A stretch of 64,000 bases of DNA. Origin: Kineosporiaceae bacterium. GTDB lineage: Bacteria; Actinomycetota; Actinomycetes; Actinomycetales; Kineosporiaceae. The position numbers and the translations under genes are program-made. Every line of letters starts with the position of its first letter. Position 1 is the first letter of the stretch. Positions 18,079-26,996 of the stretch are shown one piece after another. Under the pieces are notes generated by a model, which was not told the origin of the DNA, ran no database searches, and saw only the letters and a list, made by a program, of their open reading frames with translations. The DNA lies in the NCBI GenBank assembly GCA_016713225.1, contig JADJPO010000011.1, positions 533,298-597,297 on the forward strand, given 5' to 3'.

Positions 18079-18573
18079 TCAGAGGGTCTTGCCGATGGCG
18101 CGGGCCACTTCGACCAGCATGCCCAACCCTCGGGCGACATCGGGGTCACGCAGCGCCCGGAAGGTCGCGCGCACGCCGTCCAGGCTGGTGTTCTGTGCCT
18201 CGGCGACACGCACCCCCTCGACGGCGGCGTTGGCGAAGCGCCCCAGCAGGCCGACCACCTCGCGGCTGAACATGCCCGACTCGATCAGCGCGGTGGCCGC
18301 GTCGGCGATGGCCGGCGCCTCCTCGACCAGCTTGCGGGCCGGCTCCACCAGGTACCCGGGGCCGTGACCTGCAGCGCCTCGCACCTCGTGGACCATGCCG
18401 ACCACGTTCTCGGTGATGGTGTCGCCGCGCTCCAGGAACCCGTTGGCCATCGTGGCCATCACGGCGAGCGCGCCAACGTTGTCGAGCAGGGCGTTCAACG
18501 ACGCGGCGACCTCGGGGTCGTCCAGCCGTGCCCGTAGCTGGTCGACCGGGGTGCTGCTCAACACGTCGGTCAT
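18079..18573 (-). CDS. DUF1641 family protein heading the hydrogenase operon
   Basis: The protein has 164 aa and is mainly helical, with the DUF1641-like stretch NALLDNVGALAVMATMANGF and FRALRDPDVARGLGMLVEVA near the end. It has AGGAGG eight bases upstream of ATG 18573 and is the first gene of the unit. DUF1641 proteins occur beside hydrogenases and formate dehydrogenases. Whether it corresponds to the HucM scaffold of the M. smegmatis enzyme is open. Both are unusual extra proteins encoded near the structural genes, but I cannot align them here. Confidence 0.85.
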   Translation of the reverse strand: MTDVLSSTPVDQLRARLDDPEVAASLNALLDNVGALAVMATMANGFLERGDTITENVVGMVHEVRGAAGHGPGYLVEPARKLVEEAPAIADAATALIESGMFSREVVGLLGRFANAAVEGVRVAEAQNTSLDGVRATFRALRDPDVARGLGMLVEVARAIGKTL

Positions 18574-18663
18574 GAGGTGGTCCTCCTCGACGGGCGGGGC
18601 TGTGTCGGGGAGGCTAGCGTGTCGAGGGCCTGTGTGTCTGTAGTCACAACGGCCCGTCGGGCA

Positions 18664-19719
18664 TCAACCGACCTTTAGTCCCTTGCGGCAGGCGTCGGCC
18701 ACCGCGGTGTAGTCCGGGGTGGTCGCCGGGATCGAGCTCCAGAACATGGCGTAGCGACCGGGCTTGGTCTCGACCGTCACCAGGGTCATGTGTTCGCTGG
18801 TGACCTCCAGATCGGGGTCGGCCAACGTGATGGTCGACTCGATCGTCCAGGCCGACGCCCCATCGACGGTGGTGGCCTCGTCCCGGGTGCGCTTCTCGCT
18901 GAACGTGGCCACGGTGTACTGCGTGGCGACCAGGCACGCGGCCGCCCCCTTGGCGGCCTGCTCCACCGAGGTGATCTTCGGGTCCTGGCGCAGTTCGGCG
19001 ATCACCAGACCGGCAGCCCAGCCGGCCGTGCCGTAGTCGGCCACCTTGACCATCTGCACCGCGCCCGAGGCCACCAGGGGGAACGCGAAGTCGCTGGTCA
19101 CCGGCTCGGGCCAGGGGGCGCCGGGCAGGGGGTAGGACAAGCCGCCGGCGCTGACCCGGCCGGCGGTCTGCGTCGCCGCGGTGGTGGGGGCGATGGCCTC
19201 GCACGAGATGCCGCCGATCGTCGGGGCCGGCTTCTCGGAGGCGCCCGACCCGCCGGTCGGCGCCGCCTTGGGCGAGGCCGCCACGGACGGCACACCGGCC
19301 GGTGACTGCCCGGCGGACGGCGCGGTGTCCCTCGAGCCGAAGATCCAGGCCACGCCCACCACCAGGGCCAACAGGCCGGCCACCCCCGCGACGATCGGCC
19401 CGATCCGCCGCTTCGGCGTCATCAGGGCGTGCGGGTCGAAGCCACCCGCCGTGGGGCCGGCCCCCTGCGTCCAGGAACTGTGCGGCGGCACCGGTGGGGA
19501 CGGCGGGCCGGCGGCGTCCCCGGGGTCCAAGGGCAGGGTGGTCCCCTGCCCGGGGCTCCACGGCTGTGGCGGGGCCGGTGTCGGCTGGGGCGGTTGGGGG
19601 GTCGGTGGTTGCGAGGCGAGCGCCATGGTGGTGTGCGACGTCCAGGAGGTGCCGTCCCAATACCTCAGCTGTCCGTATCCGCCCTGTGGGTCGGGGTACC
19701 ACCCCGGCGCTGCGCTCAC
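18664..19719 (-). CDS. DUF2510 domain membrane protein
   Basis: The protein has 351 aa from GTG 19719. It begins with the DUF2510 motif (APGWYPDPQGGYGQLRYWDG), then a Pro-rich linker, one transmembrane helix (about residues 115-135, GPIVAGVAGLLALVVGVAWIF) and a Thr/Ser/Pro stalk. A folded extracellular domain of about 180 residues follows, with a few cysteines (GGISCEAIA, AACLVATQY, DACRKG). This is typical of actinobacterial surface proteins of unknown function. The region upstream of the GTG is open but lacks conserved features. Confidence 0.85.
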   Translation of the reverse strand: MSAAPGWYPDPQGGYGQLRYWDGTSWTSHTTMALASQPPTPQPPQPTPAPPQPWSPGQGTTLPLDPGDAAGPPSPPVPPHSSWTQGAGPTAGGFDPHALMTPKRRIGPIVAGVAGLLALVVGVAWIFGSRDTAPSAGQSPAGVPSVAASPKAAPTGGSGASEKPAPTIGGISCEAIAPTTAATQTAGRVSAGGLSYPLPGAPWPEPVTSDFAFPLVASGAVQMVKVADYGTAGWAAGLVIAELRQDPKITSVEQAAKGAAACLVATQYTVATFSEKRTRDEATTVDGASAWTIESTITLADPDLEVTSEHMTLVTVETKPGRYAMFWSSIPATTPDYTAVADACRKGLKVG

Positions 19720-20112
19720 GGGCGTCAGTGTACGAAGACCACCGGCCGGTTCGGGTGCCGACCGATCCATCCCGCGTGGTGGCCCCGCGGGGCTGCGCAG
19801 TTTCGCCGTCGACGTATCAACCAGCGCTCCGACCGCCTCTGTCCGTATGTCGCCGCTGCTCGGAGGGAGCAGCGGCAGCAGGTCCGCCCGTTCTTCCCCG
19901 GGGTTCTGCCGGAGGGGAGGGTGAGGCCGGGTCGCCGCCCGGCCTCGTCCAGACCAGCTCCCCGGGGAAGATGCGCACCGCCCGCGAACGCCTGCGGGGG
20001 CCGTCGAGGGTTGCTCACGGCCCCTGCAGGAACCACACTCACAGGTGCTCAGCGTCGAGTTCTCTGCTCCCGTCGATCCACGACTGCGTCGATCCACGAT
20101 CTTGGAGTTTCG
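19720..20112. promoter_or_regulatory. Divergent intergenic region, 393 bases
   Basis: This lies between the minus-strand DUF2510 gene and the plus-strand CotH-like gene. It is presumably where both promoters are. I see no repeat, RNA gene or convincing promoter boxes, and the open frames crossing it look like GC-rich shadows. Confidence 0.4.
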
Positions 20113-21573
20113 ATGAGCCCCGCGCCCGACGATCCCCAAGGCACCTTCTTCGACCGGCCGATGTACGCCGTCGATGTGCGCAACTGGCCGACCGAGAAGA
20201 TCTACCCGCCGCAGGCGTACCAGGAGCCGGCCCTCGCCCCGCCCGGCGCCGAGCTGACCGTGGCACCGATCGCCCCGGACGACGCCCGCCCGCTGCCGCC
20301 GCTCGACCCCGCATCCTCGCTCTTGCGTACCGGCGATTTCTCACTGCGCAACAGCGGTAACCGAACCCTGAACGCACCCAAGCGGTCGTGGAAGGCCGAG
20401 CTCGATCAAGGCCCCGGCCCGGAGGGCGAGATCGCCGGCATGACGTGCCTGAACATGAAGTCGATGGTCAACGACCCCTCGCAGCTGCGAGAGGCACTGG
20501 CCTGGCGGCTGTTCGCCTCGGCGGGGGTGACGGCCTCGCAACACACCTTCGCCCGGTTCGGCATCAACGGCCGCTACCTGGGCCTGTTCTCGGTGATCGA
20601 GCAGGTGGACAAGGCGATGCTGGCACGCCATGTCGAGGGCAAGGTGCGGGGCAACCTGTTCAAGGTCGGTTGCGGTGCCATCGGCTGCGGCACCCTGGAG
20701 TACCGCGTCGGCAGCGACGGAGACGACAGCGGCCGGCAGTACCAGACGCCCCCCGAGACCGCCGGAGCAGCGGGGTCGAGCCTGGAATCCGAGGCCACCT
20801 ACCGGCTGCGATCGTTCTCCAAGGCGCCCGACGCCGAGAGCTTCGACGACCTGGCCGCCCTGGTGCGCACCGTGAACGGGATCGGCCTGCCCGGTGGCGA
20901 GGAGCGGTTCGCCACCGACGCCTTCGCCGACCGGGTTCGGGCGATCTTCGACGTCCAGCCCTTCCTGCGCTGGGCGGCGGTGAACGTGCTGCTCGGCGCG
21001 TGGGACAACTACTTCGCCACGCCGGGCAACTACTACCTCTACAACACGACCCGGACGCCGGGCTCCCGCGACGTGATCGGCGAGCCGTTCTTCCGGTTCA
21101 TCCCGTGGGACTACGACAACTCCTTCGGCATCGACTACTTCGGGACCCGCTGGCAGGACACCGACCTGCTGGACTGGCCCGCCAACACCGAGGCCTACCG
21201 CCGGTTCAACTCGACCTCTCCCGGCCCGGCAGGGCGCAGCCGGATCCCCCTGGTGACCAACCTGTTGCGCCACGGCGACTTCCGTCGGTACTACCTCGAG
21301 CAGGTCGAGCAACTGCTCGACACCACGCTGGCCCCGGCGAGCATCGACGCCGAGCTGGCCCGGCTCTGGCCGCGGGTGGCCACCTCCGCCTACGCCGAGT
21401 CCGACACCCCGTACGGGGCGCCGTTCACGGGCCGGCTGTTCAGCAACGACGAGGTCTACCGCCACGTCGTCCTGCAGTGGGAGGTCGCTCGCCCGGACCG
21501 GTTCATCAACGGCATCCGCCACTACGTGCTGATGCGCCACGACCGGGCGCGAGATCAGCTGAAGACCCTCTGA
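20113..21573 (+). CDS. CotH kinase family protein
   Basis: The protein has 486 aa and no signal peptide. CotH-type atypical kinase features: KRSWKAELDQ, GLFSVIEQVDKAML, AWDNYFATPGNYYLYN and the metal-binding FIPWDYDNSFGIDY. The last is the conserved WDxD-like catalytic stretch. In Bacillus, CotH phosphorylates spore coat proteins, and in actinobacteria the substrate is unknown. The end is about 20 bases before the next gene, which is probably co-transcribed. Confidence 0.88.
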   Translation: MSPAPDDPQGTFFDRPMYAVDVRNWPTEKIYPPQAYQEPALAPPGAELTVAPIAPDDARPLPPLDPASSLLRTGDFSLRNSGNRTLNAPKRSWKAELDQGPGPEGEIAGMTCLNMKSMVNDPSQLREALAWRLFASAGVTASQHTFARFGINGRYLGLFSVIEQVDKAMLARHVEGKVRGNLFKVGCGAIGCGTLEYRVGSDGDDSGRQYQTPPETAGAAGSSLESEATYRLRSFSKAPDAESFDDLAALVRTVNGIGLPGGEERFATDAFADRVRAIFDVQPFLRWAAVNVLLGAWDNYFATPGNYYLYNTTRTPGSRDVIGEPFFRFIPWDYDNSFGIDYFGTRWQDTDLLDWPANTEAYRRFNSTSPGPAGRSRIPLVTNLLRHGDFRRYYLEQVEQLLDTTLAPASIDAELARLWPRVATSAYAESDTPYGAPFTGRLFSNDEVYRHVVLQWEVARPDRFINGIRHYVLMRHDRARDQLKTL

Positions 21574-21593
21574 TCTCGGGCAGACTCGTCGTC

Positions 21594-22481
21594 ATGTCCG
21601 GTGCGCGCGACGTCCTCGTCCTGGTGCGCGAGGCCAAGCTGGCCGACGTGCTCGGTCGGCGGTTGATCGACCGACTCGGCACCGACCGGCTGGAGGCCAG
21701 CGGCGTCCTGACCACGGCGCAGGGGCTGTGGGTGGTCTTCGACAACATGCCTCACCTGGTGCGCGTCGACGCCGCACTGCCGGTGCCCGATCCCCAAGCC
21801 ACGGTGGTGCACCACCCGAGTGAGTCGCAGGGCTTCGAGGATCTGGCGCTCGACGTCGCCACCGGCCGGTTCTTCACCGTCATCGAGGCGCAGGAGCGCT
21901 ACCCCGAGGTGTGGATGGCCCGGGTCTGGGAGTTCGACGCCGACGTGCACCCGGTGCGCACCCGGTGGTTGGATCTCGACCTGCCCAGTGAGAACAAGGG
22001 CATCGAGGGCATCAGCCATCTGCGCCGGGGTGGCGCCGAGTACCTGCTGGCCCTGACCGAGGGCAATCACGGCGCGGACGGGGCGCTCGGTCGGCGAGGC
22101 GGCGGCGGCCGGATCCACGTGTTCACCCCGCAGGACGACGAGAGCTGGCGGCACGTCGCCACCATCGACCTGCCCGCGAGCCTGGCCGCGGTCGACTACA
22201 GCGGGATCAGCGTGCACGGCAACCGGATCGCGGTGCTCTCCCAATGTTCGGGCGTGCTCTGGACGGGGTATCTGTCGCCGGACAACTGGGACATCATGGA
22301 CCAGGGGAGGACCTGTCGGTTGCCCCCTGATGATCGGGGTCGCGTCGTCTACGGCACGGCCGAGGGGGTTTCATGGCTCAGCGCGAACACGGTGGTGATC
22401 GCCTCGGACCGAGCGAAACACGAACAACCGCAACGCGTTCGGGCGAAGGATCAGTCGCTGCACGTGTTCCGATTGCCGTGA
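21594..22481 (+). CDS. Beta-propeller protein resembling esterase-like phytase/SdiA-regulated family
   Basis: The protein has 295 aa, cytoplasmic. Repeating blade-like stretches include GFEDLALDVATGRFFTVIEA, NKGIEGISHLRRGG, YLLALTEGNH and AAVDYSGISVHGNRIAVLSQ. The 'GxEDLA...GIEG' pattern suits phytase-like or SdiA-regulated propellers, but I cannot confirm which. The stop overlaps the next gene's GTG (GTGA). Confidence 0.6.
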   Translation: MSGARDVLVLVREAKLADVLGRRLIDRLGTDRLEASGVLTTAQGLWVVFDNMPHLVRVDAALPVPDPQATVVHHPSESQGFEDLALDVATGRFFTVIEAQERYPEVWMARVWEFDADVHPVRTRWLDLDLPSENKGIEGISHLRRGGAEYLLALTEGNHGADGALGRRGGGGRIHVFTPQDDESWRHVATIDLPASLAAVDYSGISVHGNRIAVLSQCSGVLWTGYLSPDNWDIMDQGRTCRLPPDDRGRVVYGTAEGVSWLSANTVVIASDRAKHEQPQRVRAKDQSLHVFRLP

Positions 22482-23557
22482 GGAACCTGCACGGGCTGTT
22501 CCATCGCCGCGTCCCCGGCGACGACGCCCTGCTGGAGCTGTGCCGGTTGCGCTTCGCCCAGAGTGGCCTGGCGGCCGAGATCTACGCCGACTCGCCGAGT
22601 GGGATGGATCACGAGTTGGCGTTCGTGCCCTCGCCGGGCTCGCCGGACCGGCGCCCGCTGGTGCACCTGCCCCGCCACCTCGACCTGCTGGACGACGGCG
22701 CGGTGCGGATGGTGCGCACGATGGTGCGTCACGCCGGCGACCGGGTGGCGGGCTTCGTCGTCCATGATCGGCGCCACATGCCCGCCCGGCTGCCCGAGCT
22801 GGCCCGCGCGGGCGAGGTGCTCTCGGCCGAGCTGGCCCGGTTCGGCGACGCCTGGCTGTTCCTGGAGTACGCCGCCGGCAACCGGTTCGACGAGTTCACC
22901 ACCCTGGCTCGGCGGCTGGCGAGCAGCGGCCGGGTCGGGGTGTGTGTCGACACCGGACACGTCGGCGTCCGGGCGGCGCGCTGGGCCTTCGCCGCGCGGC
23001 GTCCGGACCTGGACGTGGACCTGATCGCGCTCACCGGTACCGACGCACGCCTCCCCGACCTGCTGGACGACGTGCGCGCGGCGACGGCGCAGGCGACGGG
23101 CGCGGTGACCCGGCTGATCCGATCGGTGGCCACCGACGGCACCCGGGTTCACCTGCACCTACACGACGGGCACCCGCTGGTCGACGGCCTGGCCGATCAC
23201 TTCGGGTTCCTGGGGCGGCTGGCGGTGCCGTTCGAGGTCGACGGACGCCGGTCACTCGAGCCGATGTTCGGGCCGGCGGGGCTGGCCGAGATCCTGCGCA
23301 CCGTGCACCAGTCTCTCGGCGATCGCGCCTCGGCGACGCTCGAGATCCACCAGGGGTTCGGCCGGGTGGGCCTGGACGCCGAGGCGGCCGCGCTGTTCGG
23401 CCACTGGGGCAACCTGACCAGCGCCGAGCAGACCAACGCTCATTTGGCGCTGTTGTCCGAGAACGCCGAGTTGGCGCGGGCCGTGGCGTCCTCGGCGCTC
23501 GGTGCCGCCGTGGGCTCAGGGGTGGGTGCCACGGTGAGGCGCGGCAGCAGCGGGTGA
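22478..23557 (+). CDS. Putative TIM-barrel (sugar isomerase/epimerase-like) protein
   Basis: The protein has 359 aa. It carries barrel-like motifs with potential metal ligands: [40 protein letters not shown] and [11 protein letters not shown]. These resemble Glu, Asp-x-x-His, His and Glu ligands in AP-endonuclease-2-fold enzymes. Substrate unknown. The GTG start overlaps the preceding gene, so the two are coupled. The last 118 bases overlap the convergent YitT-like gene. The final 25 residues (Ala/Gly-rich) may not be conserved. Confidence 0.6.
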   Translation: MRNLHGLFHRRVPGDDALLELCRLRFAQSGLAAEIYADSPSGMDHELAFVPSPGSPDRRPLVHLPRHLDLLDDGAVRMVRTMVRHAGDRVAGFVVHDRRHMPARLPELARAGEVLSAELARFGDAWLFLEYAAGNRFDEFTTLARRLASSGRVGVCVDTGHVGVRAARWAFAARRPDLDVDLIALTGTDARLPDLLDDVRAATAQATGAVTRLIRSVATDGTRVHLHLHDGHPLVDGLADHFGFLGRLAVPFEVDGRRSLEPMFGPAGLAEILRTVHQSLGDRASATLEIHQGFGRVGLDAEAAALFGHWGNLTSAEQTNAHLALLSENAELARAVASSALGAAVGSGVGATVRRGSSG

Positions 23558-24153
23558 ACCAACGGGCCGATGCCGATCGCGTAGAGGATCGTGCCCGGGC
23601 CGAAGTTGCCGCCCATCAACCATCCCGTGGCCACCACGGCGACCTCGATCGCCATCCGCACCCAGCGCACCGGCCACCCGGTGCGGTCGCACAGGCCGGT
23701 CATCAGGCCGTCGCGCGGGCCGGGGCCGAGGCGCGCCCCGATGTAGGCCCCCGAGGCGACGGCATTGAGCAGCAACGCGAAGATCACATAGCCGATCCGG
23801 ACGGCGAGGGGTTCCGGTTGCGGCACCCACGGCAAGACCAGATCGACCACCACGCCGATCACCAGGGCATTGCTGATCGTGCCCAGGCCTGGGCGTTGCC
23901 GCAGCGGGATCCAGAGCAGCAGCACCGCGATGCCGACCGCGACGGTCATCTGGCCGAGGGTGGTGTGCACGCCGAACCGGTCGAGCACCCGCACGATGCC
24001 CTGGTGCAGCACGTCCCACGGCATCACGCCGAGCCGGGCGCGCACGAAGAACGCCATCGACACCCCGAACAGGAACAGGCCGACGTAGAGCTGGGTCAGC
24101 CGGCGGGCGGGACGGTCGAGGGGCGGCAGGCGGTCGAGGAGGGTCAGGCGCAC
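23440..24153 (-). CDS. YczE/YitT-like integral membrane protein
   Basis: The protein has 237 aa with about five membrane segments ([84 protein letters not shown]). The conserved loops are [11 protein letters not shown] and [12 protein letters not shown]. This is the pattern of the YczE family, of unknown transport or regulatory role. The hydrophilic C-terminal 30 residues lie in the overlap with the convergent gene. Confidence 0.85.
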   Translation of the reverse strand: MRLTLLDRLPPLDRPARRLTQLYVGLFLFGVSMAFFVRARLGVMPWDVLHQGIVRVLDRFGVHTTLGQMTVAVGIAVLLLWIPLRQRPGLGTISNALVIGVVVDLVLPWVPQPEPLAVRIGYVIFALLLNAVASGAYIGARLGPGPRDGLMTGLCDRTGWPVRWVRMAIEVAVVATGWLMGGNFGPGTILYAIGIGPLVHPLLPRLTVAPTPEPTAAPSAEDATARANSAFSDNSAK

Positions 24154-24243
24154 CGGCGAACTGTCGCACAGCCGGTGGCGCGGCGTCCGACGAGCGCGGC
24201 GTCCGACGAGCGTTCGAGTCCGGGGTTTGAGACGATCGACGGC

Positions 24244-24888
24244 ATGTTCGGTCTGGGACGTTCACGCATGGTCGACCGTCAGCACGCTCTGCCGGGTCGC
24301 GACAACCGTCCGTTCCCGGTGCCGGCGACGCACGCCGTCCTCGGAACACCGCTCGAGGGGCCGTGGCCCGAGGGCACCGAGGTCGTCTACCTCGGCCTGG
24401 GGTGTTTCTGGGGGGCCGAGAAGGAGTACTGGCAGATCCCCGGGGTGGTGACCACGGCGGCCGGCTACATGGGTGGCTTCACGCCGAACCCCACCTACGA
24501 GGAGACCTGCACCGGTCAGACCGGGCACACCGAGACGGTGATGGTCGCCTTCGACCCACAACGAGTGAGCGTGCGTGACCTGCTCGCCGTGTTCTGGGAG
24601 TCGCACGACCCGACCCAGCTGAACCGTCAGGGCAACGACATCGGCACCCAGTACCGCTCGGCGTTCTACTGGACGACACCAGACCAGGCCGCGGCGTATG
24701 CCGCCACCCGCGCGGCGTTCGGGGCAACCTTGGCGAAGGCCGGGTACGGCGAGATCACCACCGACGCGCGGTCGTCGGCCGAGGCCGGGCCGTTCTACTA
24801 CGCCGAGGACTATCACCAGCAGTACCTGCACAAGAACCCGGCCGGGTACTGCCCGATCCACTCGACGGGGCTGAGCTGCCAGGCGTAG
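24244..24888 (+). CDS. msrA: Peptide-methionine (S)-S-oxide reductase MsrA
   Basis: The protein has 214 aa. It reduces the S-epimer of methionine sulfoxide in oxidised proteins. The catalytic Cys is in [10 protein letters not shown], followed by [22 protein letters not shown] (written in parts: [22 protein letters not shown]), [16 protein letters not shown] and the end [11 protein letters not shown]-terminal Cys near the end (LSCQA) may resolve the sulfenic acid. The N-terminal 25 residues precede the conserved core, as in other actinobacteria. Confidence 0.95.
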   Translation: MFGLGRSRMVDRQHALPGRDNRPFPVPATHAVLGTPLEGPWPEGTEVVYLGLGCFWGAEKEYWQIPGVVTTAAGYMGGFTPNPTYEETCTGQTGHTETVMVAFDPQRVSVRDLLAVFWESHDPTQLNRQGNDIGTQYRSAFYWTTPDQAAAYAATRAAFGATLAKAGYGEITTDARSSAEAGPFYYAEDYHQQYLHKNPAGYCPIHSTGLSCQA

Positions 24889-24891
24889 TGA

Positions 24892-25296
24892 TCAATTGCC
24901 ACCGGTCACGATACGGAACCGACACCGAGGCCCGGTGCTCGCCGCCAGTCGCTCATCGGCCGTGACCACGACGGCATCGAACACCTCCGCCAGGGCGACG
25001 TAGGTGGCGTCATAAGCCGTGAGGTTGTTGCGCAGCTCCCAGATCCGCGCGAGCAGGGGGACAGCGTCGAAGCGCTCGAGCGGCAAGGCGGCCAGGTCTG
25101 CGAGAGCCTGCCGAGCCGACTCGGCGTCCAGCCGCCCGCCCAACACTCGGCCGCGAAGTGCCGAAGCGACCTCCACGTCCAAGAGCGCCGGAGCGATGAT
25201 CGTGTCATCGCCGAGCGCCCGGCGAGCGGCGCGGCCGGCGGGTCCATCGTCGATCAGCGCCGGCAACATGGCCGAGGTGTCCGCGACGAGCGTCAC
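24892..25296 (-). CDS. PIN-domain ribonuclease toxin (VapC/FitB-like)
   Basis: The protein has 134 aa from GTG 25296, which overlaps the antitoxin stop as GTGA. A second GTG two codons upstream is possible. PIN acidic residues are visible: LVADTSAML (Asp near start), LLDVEVASAL (Glu), YDATYVALAE (Asp) and VVTADERLA (Asp). These form the Mg-dependent nuclease site expected to cleave RNA. It pairs with the ribbon-helix-helix gene directly upstream. Confidence 0.9.
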   Translation of the reverse strand: MTLVADTSAMLPALIDDGPAGRAARRALGDDTIIAPALLDVEVASALRGRVLGGRLDAESARQALADLAALPLERFDAVPLLARIWELRNNLTAYDATYVALAEVFDAVVVTADERLAASTGPRCRFRIVTGGN

Positions 25297-25541
25297 GCCC
25301 ACCGATCCTCGGCCCGCAACTGACGGACGTCGTCCACGGCGTCGGCCTGTTCGTACCGGGTGCCCTCACGCTCGACGCGCTCCTCTACGCGAGCCCAGAT
25401 CTGCGAGATGTCAGGCCGCCGCGTCTGGGCGATCACCAAGTTGCGCATGTACTGCTGCAGCGACTGCTGGGATGCCTTGGCACGACGCACGAGTTCCGCC
25501 TGGACGTCGTCGGGGACGTCACGGATCTGAATGATGCCCAT
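25293..25541 (-). CDS. Ribbon-helix-helix antitoxin (FitA/VapB-like)
   Basis: The protein has 82 aa. The RHH segment MGIIQIRDVPDDVQAELVRR, then AKASQQSLQQYMRNLV, binds DNA as a dimer, and the C-terminal part should wrap the PIN toxin. Autoregulation is expected. Just upstream a TGCATGCA palindrome is flanked by two direct copies of GTGAAG, a plausible operator. Confidence 0.88.
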   Translation of the reverse strand: MGIIQIRDVPDDVQAELVRRAKASQQSLQQYMRNLVIAQTRRPDISQIWARVEERVEREGTRYEQADAVDDVRQLRAEDRWA

Positions 25542-25650
25542 GCCTTCACTTTGCATGCACTTCACGCTGCCTGCAACCTGCTGCGCCGTTACCGCTCGCC
25601 ATGGCGTCCGGCGCGATCGTGGGCGCGGCATCATCCACTCGGTCACAAAC

Positions 25651-25677
25651 GTGCACGGATTGCATGATCACCGAGGG
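25651..25677 (-). repeat. Interspersed 3'-end repeat, copy A
   Basis: Read on the minus strand this is CCCTCGG, then TGATCA, one variable base (T), then GCAATCCGTGCAC. It matches copy B at 26 of 27 positions. The TGA inside it is the stop codon of the minus-strand alpha-amylase gene, so the element spans the end of that gene in the sense direction. Confidence 0.8.
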
Positions 25678-26987
25678 GTTGTGGCCCAGGAGTGGGGGGC
25701 GACGGTGAGCGGGTCGTCTCCGTTGGGGTCGTCGTCGGTCCGCTCGCCGCCGGTGGGGTCGGCGGCGGGGGTGGCCACGGTGAAGGGGTCGTCGCCGATG
25801 TTCAGGGCCAGGGTCAGGCGGTGTGCGGGGTCGGCGGCAGCGGAGCCCTGGGCGGTCAGGTCGATGACCATGGTCGTGTTCGTGACCTCGCGGACGGCGA
25901 GGGTGGCGTCCACCAACCAGGGGTGGTTGCGGCGCAGGCCGATCAGGCGCTGGTGCAGTTCGAGGGCCTCCGCCCCGAAGGGCAGCAGGTCGTCCGGGGA
26001 CTCAGGGAACGGCGGGCGCACCGCGTCGTCCCCGTGGGGTCGCTTCAGCTTGCGCGCATCGAAGGCCTGCTCGTCGCCGGCGTAGATGGACGGGATGCCG
26101 GGCAACAGCATCAGCAACGCCACGGCGATCGGCAGGTGGCGGATGTCGTAGAGCTTGGTGGCGATGCGGGTGACGTCGTGATTGCCGATGAAGGTCTGCG
26201 GCCGGAACGTCTCACAGAACTCGGCGTGGCGGGTCAGGGAATGTTCCAACTCGAACAGGTTCTTGTCGTTCATCGAGTGCCAGATCCCGTGCCACAGTTC
26301 GTATTGCGTCACGGAGTCGACCCCCGAGGTCGCCACGAACTCGGGGTAGTCGCCGTGAATCACCTCACCGAGCAACCAGCACTCGGGAAAGCGTTCCTTG
26401 ACCCGTCGAGTGATGGACGACCAGGCCTGCGCCCCCGGCGCGTACGCGGCATCCAGCCGCCATCCGTCGATGCCCCGCGCCAGCCAGTGGCACATCACCT
26501 CGACGACGTAGTCGGCCACCGGCGGGTGGCTCAGATCGAGCTCGACCAGATCGAAGTTGCCCTCGAACACCCGCGGGTGCTCGCCCTCCCAGCGCAGCCA
26601 GCGGCCGTCGTCCGTGTCGGGCCCGGCCAGCCAGGCCCGCTGCACGATGTCGTGGTCGGCGGCAAGGTGGTTGAACACGCCGTCCAACACCAGCCGCAGC
26701 CCTCTCGCTCGCGCCTGGGCCACCAGGTCGTCGACATCGGCGTCGTCGCCCAACCGGGGGTCGATCCGAAAGTGGTCGAGGGTGTCATAGCCGTGCGAGA
26801 CCGACGCGAACATCGGCGCCAGGATCAGGCCGTTGCACCCCAACTCGACCACGTAGTCGAGCCAGTTCACGATCCGGCCCAACCGATGCTGCACGTGCCC
26901 GCCGGGCAGGTCCTCGGCGCGCTGCTCGCCGCCGACGAAACGCAGCGGGTACAAGTGCCACCAAATCGCCGTGGCGGACCAATTCAT
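25668..26987 (-). CDS. Alpha-amylase family (GH13) glycosidase
   Basis: The protein has 439 aa and no signal peptide, so it is intracellular. The GH13 barrel motifs are VLDGVFNH, GWRLDAAYA (nucleophile Asp), LLGEVIHGD (acid/base Glu) and FIGNHDVTR (third Asp), all intact. It starts at MNWSATAIWWHLYPL. The C-terminal domain is short and ends in an Asp/Thr/Pro-rich tail. It probably acts on alpha-glucan or trehalose-type sugars. The exact subfamily cannot be told. It follows the PhoD-like gene by 9 bases. Confidence 0.92.
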   Translation of the reverse strand: MNWSATAIWWHLYPLRFVGGEQRAEDLPGGHVQHRLGRIVNWLDYVVELGCNGLILAPMFASVSHGYDTLDHFRIDPRLGDDADVDDLVAQARARGLRLVLDGVFNHLAADHDIVQRAWLAGPDTDDGRWLRWEGEHPRVFEGNFDLVELDLSHPPVADYVVEVMCHWLARGIDGWRLDAAYAPGAQAWSSITRRVKERFPECWLLGEVIHGDYPEFVATSGVDSVTQYELWHGIWHSMNDKNLFELEHSLTRHAEFCETFRPQTFIGNHDVTRIATKLYDIRHLPIAVALLMLLPGIPSIYAGDEQAFDARKLKRPHGDDAVRPPFPESPDDLLPFGAEALELHQRLIGLRRNHPWLVDATLAVREVTNTTMVIDLTAQGSAAADPAHRLTLALNIGDDPFTVATPAADPTGGERTDDDPNGDDPLTVAPHSWATTPR

Positions 26988-26996
26988 GTGATCAGC

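Noticed and set aside
24889..24900. A fourth copy of the interspersed repeat next to the msrA stop (GTGATCAATTGCC)
   Set aside because: Only the GTGATCA part matches. The GCAATCCGTGCAC half is absent.
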